Part shown: positions 28,962-35,769 of the stretch, in pieces
Position numbering within the stretch: the stretch's first letter is position 1
How the letters are laid out: the number at the start of each line of letters is the position of its first letter
From: an uncultured Flavonifractor sp.
GTDB lineage: Bacteria > Bacillota > Clostridia > Oscillospirales > Oscillospiraceae
Direction of reading: 5' to 3'
Length of the DNA: 35,769 bases
Assembly: GCA_947384055.1 (NCBI GenBank)
Contig: CANDFO010000020.1
Location: 1-35,769 of the forward strand
The notes under the pieces: model-generated
What the model was told of the DNA's origin: nothing
What the model saw: the letters and a program-made list of their open reading frames with translations, nothing else
The model's database searches: none
Translations under genes and position numbers: made by a program

Positions 28962-30272
28962 ATGCCCAATAAGCAGCGCGGCGGAAAGCCGGAGTGGTAT
29001 CCGCTGGACAATGCGGGCGTACTCTACTCCGCCATCCAGAAGGAAAAATATTCTGCTATTTATCGCTTTTCCGCCCTGATGACGGAGCCGGTGGACCCGG
29101 CCGCTCTTCAGCGGGCGGTGCTGAAAACCATGCCCCGGTTTCCCACATTTGCGGTGCGCATCAAGAAGGGGGCTTTTTGGTACTACTGCGAGCCCAACAA
29201 CGCGCCCGGTCCTTTTGTGAAAGAGGACATCGCCAACCCCTGCCAGCCGGTGCGTTTCCGGGAGGATAACGGGTGGCTGGTGCGCTTTTACTACTATGAA
29301 AGGCGCATCTCTATTGAGGTTTTCCACGCCATCAGCGACGGCGGCGGGGCTCTGGTTTTTTTTAAGACGCTGCTGGCGGTTTATCTGCGGGAGCTGGGCC
29401 ATAAAATCCCCAATACCTGCGGAATCCTGGACATTGACAGCCCACCCCGGCGGGAGGAGCGGGAGGACGCCTATGCCCGTTATGCGGGAAAACGGGTGCT
29501 GCGCCTTCCCATGGGCGGGAAGGCCTACCCCAATACCGGCACGCCGGAGCCTTTTTATACCCTCAATGTGACCATGGGTTTCCTCCCGCTGGACCGGCTG
29601 AAGGAGAAGGCCAGAAGCCGAGGGGTCTCCATCACCGAGTACCTGACGGCGGTGCTGCTGAAAGTTCTTTTGGACAAGCAGCACCGGGAGCGGCCTCGGC
29701 GGGAGCTCCCGGTGGCCCTGGCGATTCCTATCAATCTGCGGGCCTGGTTTCCCTCAGAGACGCTGCGGAACTTCATACTCACGGTGCGGCCCTGCATTGA
29801 CCCATCCCTGGGGGAGTATACCTTTGAGGAGATTGCAAACCAGGTTCACCACTATCTGCGGCTGAACATCAACCGCCAGCAGATGCGGGCTATGCTGACG
29901 GGAAACGTGCGCTTTACCACCAATAAGCTCCTGCGGCTGATTCCGGTGGTGCTGAAGGACCCGGTGATGGCGCTGAGCTATCACATAGCGGGCGTACGCC
30001 CTTATTCTGGCACATATACCAACCCGGGGCCTTTCCCGGTGCCGGGGGAGATGCGCCCCCATATCCAGCGCATGGAAGTAATCCTGGGCCAGGCCACTCT
30101 GCCCCGAGTCCACTGCGCCTCCATCAGCTATGGCAATCAGATGGAGATTACCTTTGCCGGAACCCTGGCGGAGACCGATACCGAGCGGGATTTCTTCCGC
30201 TTTCTGGTGCGGGAGGGCATTCCCGTAAAGGTGGAGAGCAACCGCCTGGGGCGCTCCCAGCTGATTTTTTAG
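28962..30272 (+). CDS. Alcohol acetyltransferase-like / condensation-fold protein
   Basis: The 436-aa protein has the acyltransferase motif HxxxDGG as FHAISDGGG (about residue 125), and a CAT/condensation-like two-lobe layout with PINLRAWFPSETLRNF in the second lobe. The closest recognisable group is the alcohol acetyltransferase-like family of Clostridia, and the substrate cannot be read from the sequence. GGAGGGAGGGG lies before the ATG. The next gene (zinc ribbon plus membrane segments) starts 17 bp later, and the pair is likely one unit, possibly acting on a lipid or envelope substrate (inference). Confidence 0.8.
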   Translation: MPNKQRGGKPEWYPLDNAGVLYSAIQKEKYSAIYRFSALMTEPVDPAALQRAVLKTMPRFPTFAVRIKKGAFWYYCEPNNAPGPFVKEDIANPCQPVRFREDNGWLVRFYYYERRISIEVFHAISDGGGALVFFKTLLAVYLRELGHKIPNTCGILDIDSPPRREEREDAYARYAGKRVLRLPMGGKAYPNTGTPEPFYTLNVTMGFLPLDRLKEKARSRGVSITEYLTAVLLKVLLDKQHRERPRRELPVALAIPINLRAWFPSETLRNFILTVRPCIDPSLGEYTFEEIANQVHHYLRLNINRQQMRAMLTGNVRFTTNKLLRLIPVVLKDPVMALSYHIAGVRPYSGTYTNPGPFPVPGEMRPHIQRMEVILGQATLPRVHCASISYGNQMEITFAGTLAETDTERDFFRFLVREGIPVKVESNRLGRSQLIF

Positions 30273-30289
30273 GAAGGGGGAGAACGGTT

Positions 30290-30994
30290 GTGTCCTACTG
30301 TGTCAACTGCGGCGTGGAGCTGGACGATACCGCCCGGTTCTGTCCGCTGTGCCATACCCCAGTGCTCAACCCCAACCAGCCGGTAGATGCCGCCGCCCCC
30401 ACGCCCTTTCCGGAGGAGCCCGGGCAGGTGCTTCCGGCGGTGAAACGGGATGCCGCTATTCTGCTCAGCGCCATGCTGGTGTCGGTGGCGGTGTGCTGCG
30501 GCGTCCTCAACCTGTTCCTGCGTCCGGGGCAGACCTGGTCGCTGTATGTCATCGGCGCGGCGGCCATGCTGTGGCTGTGGCTGGTTCCGCCGCTTCTGGC
30601 CAGGGGTATGCACCTGCTGCTGCGGCTGCTGCTGGATATCGGAGCGGTGGCCCTCTATGTGGCGGCCATCGCCCTGGGAATGGACGGCTGGAGCTGGTAT
30701 CTGGGACTGGCTCTGCCCATCATCCTGTGGGGCGGGGCGCTGCTGCTTCTGCTGGGCCTGGTGCTGCGGGTAAACCGGCACAGCGTGCTGACCACGGTGA
30801 TGGTGCTCACCGGCAGCATCGGTCTGTTTGTGGTGGGTGTGGAGTTTTTCATTGACCGCTGGCTGACCCGCTCCTGGGACCCCGGCTGGTCCCTGGTGGT
30901 GCTCACCGTCTGCGGCGGACTGCTGATCCCCCTGCTGGTGGTGCGGCGGGTGCCCTCCCTGCGGGAGGAGGTCAGGCGGAGATTTCATGTGTAA
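30290..30994 (+). CDS. DUF6320-type zinc-ribbon membrane protein
   Basis: The 234-aa protein starts with a zinc ribbon (YCVNCGVELDD...FCPLCHTPV). A Pro-rich linker follows, then about six hydrophobic segments from residue 60 on. It ends in a basic tail (RRVPSLREEVRRRFHV). The GTG at 30290 follows GGAAGGGGGAG. The same partner gene commonly follows alcohol-acetyltransferase-like genes in Clostridia (recalled, not checked). Function unknown. Confidence 0.8.
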   Translation: MSYCVNCGVELDDTARFCPLCHTPVLNPNQPVDAAAPTPFPEEPGQVLPAVKRDAAILLSAMLVSVAVCCGVLNLFLRPGQTWSLYVIGAAAMLWLWLVPPLLARGMHLLLRLLLDIGAVALYVAAIALGMDGWSWYLGLALPIILWGGALLLLLGLVLRVNRHSVLTTVMVLTGSIGLFVVGVEFFIDRWLTRSWDPGWSLVVLTVCGGLLIPLLVVRRVPSLREEVRRRFHV

Positions 30995-30999
30995 AACTA

Positions 31000-31158
31000 G
31001 TACTCTATCAGGCTGGAACATTGCATTTGCCTTTGGGCCGGATTTCCGCATGGCTTCGTTGTCGTCCCTGGTGGGCGTCAGCCCATCGGCGTCCTCCGCC
31101 TTGCCCTGCAAAAATCCTGCTCCAAATTCAATCTGTAATTTTTAACTTGGTAGAGTAC
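31000..31158. mobile_element. MITE-like element, family A, copy 2
   Basis: The 159-bp element has ends GTACTCTATCA and TGGTAGAGTAC. It matches copy 1 at almost every base by eye. The core hairpin is GGTGGGC-GTCA-GCCCATC, in which one pair is now G-T. It directly abuts the next element at 31159. The five bases AACTA precede both copies. Confidence 0.85.
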
Positions 31159-31322
31159 CAGGGCTTGTTTGAAAATTGTCAATACGCCCAAACAACGGAC
31201 CTTTTTTCGCCATACCACGTTAAAAATTCTTGAAGTACACAAAGTATTCCTGCGATTTTTTGCCCTGTCTGATAAAAAATCCCTCGCCGTTGGTCATATT
31301 GCCGATTATCAAACAAGACCTG
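31159..31322. mobile_element. MITE-like element, family B, diverged copy
   Basis: CAGGGCTTGTTTGA at the left and TCAAACAAGACCTG at the right (ending 31322) are inverted repeats that continue to about 28 bp with few mismatches. Interior blocks TTCGCCATACCACG, GCGATTTTTTGCCCTG and AAAAAATCCCTCGCC correspond to those of 27476-27636 read in reverse. It has no ORF. Together with the family A copy it fills the spacer before cbiK. Confidence 0.75.
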
Positions 31323-31389
31323 GGCCTATAGTTATGTGATAAATTTTTCAGCAAAACCCTGAGATACAGAGAAAAAGGAGCGAAACGGT

Positions 31390-32166
31390 ATGAAGCAGGC
31401 GTTGCTGGCAGTAAGTTTCGGGACCACGATTCCCAAGGCGAGGCTGGATATTGAAGGGGTGGAGCGGGCGCTGGCGGCGGCGGCGCCGGGGATGACCTTT
31501 TTGAACGCCTACACCAGCTCTATGATCCGGCGGATTCTGGAGAAACGGGGAGAGCCGGTATGCAGCGTGGAAGAGGCGCTGGAGCGTCTGGCGGAACAGG
31601 GCTGCACCCGCGTATACGTTCAGCCGACCCACCTGCTTCCCGGTGTGGAATACGCCAAAATCAAGCGGGCGGTCCACCGGTTCTCCCGGCAGGGGAGGTT
31701 TGAGGTGCTGGCGCTGGGGGAGCCGCTGCTGGCGGACCACACAGCTCTGGCGGAGCTGGCCCGGATCATTGAGAAGCGCTATCTGCCGGAGGAGGGGGCG
31801 CTGGTGCTGATGGGTCATGGCACGGTGGGGTTTGCCAATCTGGTCTATCCGGCGCTTCAGACGGTGCTGTCCCTCACCGGCGTGGAGCGCGCCTATGTGG
31901 GTACGGTTGAAGGCTGGCCGGAGCTGGACCAGGTGCTGGAGCAGCTCCAAAAGACGGAGCACCGGCAGGTGAAGCTGGTTCCGCTGATGGTTGTAGCGGG
32001 AGACCATGCCATCAATGACATGGCGGGGAATGAGCCGGAGAGCTGGAAGAGCCGTCTGGAAGCGGCCGGTTATGCCGTCACCTGCCACATGGATGGGCTG
32101 GGGTCCCAGCCGGAGATTCAGGCCATGTACCAGAAACGGCTGAGGGAGCTGCTGGACCGGAGCTGA
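31390..32166 (+). CDS. cbiK: Sirohydrochlorin cobaltochelatase, CbiK type
   Basis: The 258-aa class II chelatase inserts cobalt into sirohydrochlorin early in anaerobic cobalamin synthesis. Metal-binding His residues lie in LMGHGTVGFAN (about residue 140) and VAGDHAINDMAG (about 205). The N-terminal motif LLAVSFGT is typical. AAAAAGGAG precedes the ATG. No other cobalamin genes are seen in the window, and no B12 riboswitch is recognisable upstream. Use in another tetrapyrrole pathway is possible. Confidence 0.92.
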   Translation: MKQALLAVSFGTTIPKARLDIEGVERALAAAAPGMTFLNAYTSSMIRRILEKRGEPVCSVEEALERLAEQGCTRVYVQPTHLLPGVEYAKIKRAVHRFSRQGRFEVLALGEPLLADHTALAELARIIEKRYLPEEGALVLMGHGTVGFANLVYPALQTVLSLTGVERAYVGTVEGWPELDQVLEQLQKTEHRQVKLVPLMVVAGDHAINDMAGNEPESWKSRLEAAGYAVTCHMDGLGSQPEIQAMYQKRLRELLDRS

Positions 32167-32341
32167 ACCCCTGTCTTCTCCTGTTTTATCATGCCCAAAG
32201 CGGCAATTGGAAGCATTAAGCGCCTGTCTGCGGCGTCATTCCTGACAGGTGGCAATTTCTCCTGAATCCACCCCTGCTCCCCGCTTTTGTTCATAATTTG
32301 CCCGCGTATTTCATGAGACCATTTTCGCCGCCGCTCCTCTC

Positions 32342-32370
32342 TTGACAATTTGCCGGCCGGGTGATATAGT
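32342..32370 (+). promoter_or_regulatory. Promoter of thrS
   Basis: Perfect TTGACA (32342-32347), a 17-bp spacer and TATAGT (32365-32370). Confidence 0.85.
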
Positions 32371-32374
32371 AATC

Positions 32375-32632
32375 CCGTCAAAGCGGCAGCGACGGGGACA
32401 AGGTCCGCTCCTGCGGCACAGAGAGGGCGCGCGGCAAGCTGAGAGCGCGTCTGCCAAGCAGCCGGAACAACCACCCCTGAGCCGCCTGTCAACGGCGTAT
32501 GCCCAGTAAACAGGCCGGGTCCGCCCGTTAGCGCGGAAAACGAAGCGGCGGCAGGAATGCCGCAAGCAGGGTGGAACCGTGGAGCGTTCAAGTGCTTCAC
32601 CCCTGATAGACGGGGGTGGAGCACTTTTTTGT
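32375..32632 (+). promoter_or_regulatory. T-box riboswitch, threonine specifier
   Basis: The T-box sequence AGGGTGGAACCGTGG (32568-32582) and its antiterminator bulge TGGA are clear. Stem I has an AGAGAGG segment and AAGCTGAGAG. The specifier loop reads GAAC-A-ACC-ACCCC-TGAG, which places ACC (Thr, 32470-32472) at the codon position. The terminator AGTGCTTCACCCC...GGGGGTGGAGCACT with TTTTTT ends at 32630. Uncharged tRNA-Thr would stabilise the antiterminator and allow thrS transcription. Confidence 0.93.
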
Positions 32633-32661
32633 GGATACCCCAGAAAACAGGAGGAATTATC

Positions 32662-34422
32662 ATGTCCGAAGAAAACAATCAGTATACCTTTGAAAACGAG
32701 ACATACCGCAAAACCTACTGGCATACCTGCTCCCACATTCTGGCGCAGGCGGTAAAGCGGCTGTATCCGGAGGTCAGGCTGGCCATCGGTCCCTCCATTG
32801 ACGAGGGCTTTTATTACGACATGGACTCCCCGTTCCCTTTTACACCGGAGATTTTGGAAAAAATCGAGGGGGAAATGCGGAAAATCTGTAAAGAGAAACT
32901 CAAGCTGGAACGCTTTGAGCTCCCGCGTGAAGAGGCCCGCAAATTCATGGAGGACCGGAACGAGCCTTTCAAGGTAGAGCTCATCGACGATCTGCCTGCG
33001 GACGCCGCCATTTCCTTCTATCGGCAGGGGGAGTTTACCGACCTGTGCGCCGGTCCCCATCTGGACTCTACGGGGCGGGTAAAGGGCAATGCCATCAAGC
33101 TTACCGCCTGCAACGCCGCATACTGGCGGGGAGATTCCAGCCGTGAGACTCTTCAGCGCATTTACGGCATTGCTTTTCCCAAAAAAGACGAGCTGGACGC
33201 GTATTTGGCCCGCATTGAGGAGGCCAAGAAGCGGGACCACCGGCGACTGGGCAAGGAGCTGGGCCTGTTTATGCTCCGGGACGAGGGCCCCGGCTTCCCC
33301 TTCTTCCTGCCCAAAGGCATGACCCTGAAAAATACGCTGCTGGACTACTGGCGTGCGGTTCACAAAAGGTACGGCTATGTGGAGATCTCCACCCCCATCA
33401 TGCTCAACCGCCAGCTGTGGGAGCGCTCCGGCCACTGGGACCACTACAAAAACAACATGTATACCACCGTGATTGACGATGTGGACTTTGCCATTAAGCC
33501 CATGAACTGTCCCGGTGGAATGATGGTCTATGACAGTGAACCTCACTCCTACCGGGACCTGCCCCTGCGGGTGGGGGAAATCGGCCTTGTCCACCGCCAT
33601 GAGCTGTCCGGTGCGCTCCACGGGCTGTTCCGGGTGCGCTGTTTTAACCAGGACGACGCCCATGTATTTATGACCCGGGAACAGATGAAGGATGTCATCC
33701 AGGAGACGGTGCGCCTCTTTGACGAGGTCTATTCCACCTTTGGACTGAGCTACACCATTGAGCTGTCCACTATGCCGGAGGACCATATCGGGACGGTGGA
33801 GGAGTGGGAGCGCAATCAGGACATTCTGAAAAACGCCATTACCGACATGGGAAAAGAGTTTGTCGTCAATGAGGGCGACGGGGCCTTCTACGGTCCCAAG
33901 CTGGACTTCCACCTGTCCGACTCCCTGGGGCGGACCTGGCAGTGCGGCACCATTCAGCTGGACAGCCAGCTGCCCGAACGTTTTGAGCTGGAGTACACCG
34001 GCGAGGACGGGCAGAAGCACCGGCCCGTCATGATCCATCGGGTGGTGCTGGGGTCTATCGAACGGTTTATCGGCGTCATCACCGAGCACTTTGCCGGCGC
34101 GTTCCCCGCCTGGCTCGCCCCCGTGCAGGTAAAGCTCCTGCCCGTCACCGACCGGGCAGCGGAGTATGCCGATTCTGTGGCCGCAGCTCTGGATAAAAAG
34201 GGCTTCCGGGTGGAGACAGACCACCGCAGCGAGAAGATCGGCAAAAAAATCCGGGAGGCACAGCTCCAGAAGGTCCCCTATATGCTGGTGGTAGGCGACC
34301 GGGATATGGAGAACCAGACGGTCTCCGTGCGCCACCGCACCGGCGTGGACATGGGCGCTATGGGCCTGGAGGAATTCGCCGCGCTGCTGAGCGCCGAAGT
34401 GGACAGCAAGGAGATTAAATAA
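32662..34422 (+). CDS. thrS: Threonyl-tRNA synthetase lacking the TGS domain
   Basis: The 586-aa enzyme opens directly with the editing domain (YWHTCSHILAQAVKRLYPEV, CAGPHLDSTGRV). The class II catalytic core follows, with the zinc ligands Cys in KPMNCPGGM and His in RHELSGALHG and VMIHRVVLGS, and then the anticodon-binding domain (DHRSEKIGKKIREAQ, PYMLVVGDRD). Most bacterial ThrRS are about 640 aa with an N-terminal TGS domain; that domain is absent here. The ATG at 32662 follows GGAGG, and the T-box terminator lies just upstream, so there is no room for it. Confidence 0.96.
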   Translation: MSEENNQYTFENETYRKTYWHTCSHILAQAVKRLYPEVRLAIGPSIDEGFYYDMDSPFPFTPEILEKIEGEMRKICKEKLKLERFELPREEARKFMEDRNEPFKVELIDDLPADAAISFYRQGEFTDLCAGPHLDSTGRVKGNAIKLTACNAAYWRGDSSRETLQRIYGIAFPKKDELDAYLARIEEAKKRDHRRLGKELGLFMLRDEGPGFPFFLPKGMTLKNTLLDYWRAVHKRYGYVEISTPIMLNRQLWERSGHWDHYKNNMYTTVIDDVDFAIKPMNCPGGMMVYDSEPHSYRDLPLRVGEIGLVHRHELSGALHGLFRVRCFNQDDAHVFMTREQMKDVIQETVRLFDEVYSTFGLSYTIELSTMPEDHIGTVEEWERNQDILKNAITDMGKEFVVNEGDGAFYGPKLDFHLSDSLGRTWQCGTIQLDSQLPERFELEYTGEDGQKHRPVMIHRVVLGSIERFIGVITEHFAGAFPAWLAPVQVKLLPVTDRAAEYADSVAAALDKKGFRVETDHRSEKIGKKIREAQLQKVPYMLVVGDRDMENQTVSVRHRTGVDMGAMGLEEFAALLSAEVDSKEIK

Positions 34423-34501
34423 AAACCGGCCCGTTTTTCTGGAAATATTCACGGATTTGTGGTATGGTAGTACCGTAATTTGATAAGGAGGCACATGCAA
34501 T

Positions 34502-35769
34502 ATGGAAGAAAAACAAAAGACCCCCGGTGAGCTGCGCCGGGAGGCGCTGCTTCACCAGCCCAAAAACGGCTGGGACCGCCTGACACAGAGTGAGGAGAGC
34601 GAGCTCAACGCCTACTGCGAGGACTACAAGCAGTTTCTGGACGCTGCCAAGACCGAGCGGGAGGCCGTCGCCGAGGCTGTCCGCCTGGCTGAGGCCAGGG
34701 GCTTCAAGCCCTTTACCCGGGGTATGTCCGTTCAGGCCGGCGACAAGCTCTACCGGGTTAACCGGGGCAAGTCGGTGATGCTGACGGTCCTGGGGACCAG
34801 GCCCCTCAGCGAGGGCGTTAACATCGGAGCCGCTCATATCGACTCTCCCCGCCTGGACCTGAAGCCCGCCCCCCTCTATGAGGACAGCGAGCTGGCCTTT
34901 TTTAAGACCCACTATTACGGCGGCATCCGCAAGTACCAGTGGGTGGCCATCCCCCTGGAGCTCCATGGCGTCATCGCGATGAAGGACGGCTCCGTGCTCC
35001 AGGTGTCTATTGGCGCAGCCCCCGGGGACCCTGTGTTTACGGTGGACGACCTGCTCCCTCATCTGGGTGCCGAGCAGTCTAAAAAGCCTCTGGGTGAGGC
35101 CATTCCCGCCGAAAGTCTGAACATTCTGGTGGGCAGCCGTCCCTTTAAGGACGACGAAGGGGCCGACCGGGTAAAGCTGGCCATTCTGGACCTGCTGAAC
35201 CAGAAGTACGGCGTCACGGAGGCCGACTTTATCTCCGCTGAGCTGGAAGCTGTACCCAATTTTAAGGCCTCTGACCTGGGCTTTGACCGCTCCCTCATCG
35301 GCGCTTACGGCCACGACGACCGGGTGTGCGGGTATGCCTGCCTGGCGGCCCTGCTGGACCTGAGTGCCCCTGAGCGCACCGCTGTCTGCATGCTGGCCGA
35401 CAAGGAGGAGGTGGGCTCCACCGGTGTGTCCGGCATGAAATCCGCCGCTTTCGATACTTTTATGAGCGACCTGTGCGACGCCCAGCGGGTGCCTTTGAAG
35501 GTCTGCTATGAGAAGTCCTTCTGTCTGTCCGCCGACGTGACCGCCGCCTATGACCCCAACTTTGCCGACGTATATGAGAAGCGCAACAGCGCCCTGATCA
35601 ACTACGGCATGGGTCTGTGCAAATACACCGGCTCCCGGGGAAAGAGCGGAGCCTCCGACGCCTCTGCCGAACTGGTAGCCTATGTGCGCCGGGTACTGGA
35701 CGAGGCGGGCGCGGCCTGGCAGATGGCCGAGCTGGGCAAGGTGGACGCCGGCGGCGGCGGCACCGTGGC
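34502..35769 (+). CDS. M18-family aspartyl/leucyl aminopeptidase, 3' end outside window
   Basis: The first 422 or so residues are present and the frame is open at the right edge. M18 hallmarks are AAHIDSPRLDLKP (zinc His and bridging Asp), MLADKEEVGSTG (catalytic Glu pair) and SADVTAAYDPNF. It is a cytosolic dinuclear zinc aminopeptidase that removes N-terminal residues from peptides. AAGGAGG lies eleven bases before the ATG. Family members are usually 430-470 aa, so about 30-45 residues are missing. It starts 79 bp after thrS. Confidence 0.93.
   Translation, partial: MEEKQKTPGELRREALLHQPKNGWDRLTQSEESELNAYCEDYKQFLDAAKTEREAVAEAVRLAEARGFKPFTRGMSVQAGDKLYRVNRGKSVMLTVLGTRPLSEGVNIGAAHIDSPRLDLKPAPLYEDSELAFFKTHYYGGIRKYQWVAIPLELHGVIAMKDGSVLQVSIGAAPGDPVFTVDDLLPHLGAEQSKKPLGEAIPAESLNILVGSRPFKDDEGADRVKLAILDLLNQKYGVTEADFISAELEAVPNFKASDLGFDRSLIGAYGHDDRVCGYACLAALLDLSAPERTAVCMLADKEEVGSTGVSGMKSAAFDTFMSDLCDAQRVPLKVCYEKSFCLSADVTAAYDPNFADVYEKRNSALINYGMGLCKYTGSRGKSGASDASAELVAYVRRVLDEAGAAWQMAELGKVDAGGGGTV

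Noticed and set aside
32311..34500. 729-aa open frame on the minus strand across thrS
   Set aside because: It is antisense to a clear ThrRS. GC-rich codon use leaves the opposite frame open, and its composition (His, Gly, Gln and Leu rich, no motif) is typical of shadows.

Overview
The window looks like the chromosome of a fairly GC-rich, spore-forming member of the Clostridia, most likely Oscillospiraceae (the Flavonifractor / Lawsonibacter / Oscillibacter neighbourhood). The evidence is a pro-sigma-K-type sporulation factor, the Firmicutes rplU-prp-rpmA-obg order, an L27 with a cleavable N-terminus, a T-box in front of thrS, and many promoters with TTGACA/TATAAT-like boxes spaced 17 bp. The species assignment is inference.

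Left part (1-2870) is accessory DNA. It holds the start of a mobile-element-type gene whose ATG position reads ATA, a palindrome-rich spacer, a complete tRNA-Leu(GAG) with its own promoter, a large nested inverted repeat (949-1103), three small overlapping or adjacent ORFs, two tandem TGTAACACAA/TTGTGTTACA hairpin units, and an IS30-like protein that keeps only the DNA-binding half. This block abuts the 3' end of a sigma-K gene that stops inside the region 4.2 recognition helix.

3.7-15.6 kb: two tandem paralogous Na/Pi cotransporter-PhoU genes, nrdR, then a leftward block of guaB, rubrerythrin, a DUF815-type ATPase, a secreted protein, mazF/ndoA without antitoxin, alr, and a membrane zinc-ribbon protein. 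A structured repeat of about 140 bp occurs twice in inverted orientation (8333-8474 and 14698-14840).

15.8-21.5 kb: rightward housekeeping genes: dCMP-deaminase-like, rny, lepB, rplU, prp, rpmA and obg. L27 carries the LNIGLQFFA/HKKG cleavage motif and its protease Prp sits between rplU and rpmA.

21.7-25 kb: an unusual three-part redox protein (acyl-CoA dehydrogenase, ETF-alpha C-terminal FAD domain, rubredoxin) directly followed by a flavodiiron protein. I infer an electron path from acyl-CoA via FAD and rubredoxin to O2 or NO. This is the best candidate for a poorly described system here.

25-32.2 kb: a TetR regulator and an MFS exporter that share an operator half-site, a DUF362 ferredoxin-like protein, an alcohol-acetyltransferase-like / DUF6320 pair, and cbiK. 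Several MITE-like elements sit among them. Two families are recognisable, and one or more copies supply or abut stop codons of host genes. Two of the families share a central 7-bp stem with a GTCA loop.

32.3-35.8 kb: a T-box leader with an ACC (Thr) specifier, a ThrRS lacking the TGS domain, and an M18 aminopeptidase that runs off the right end.
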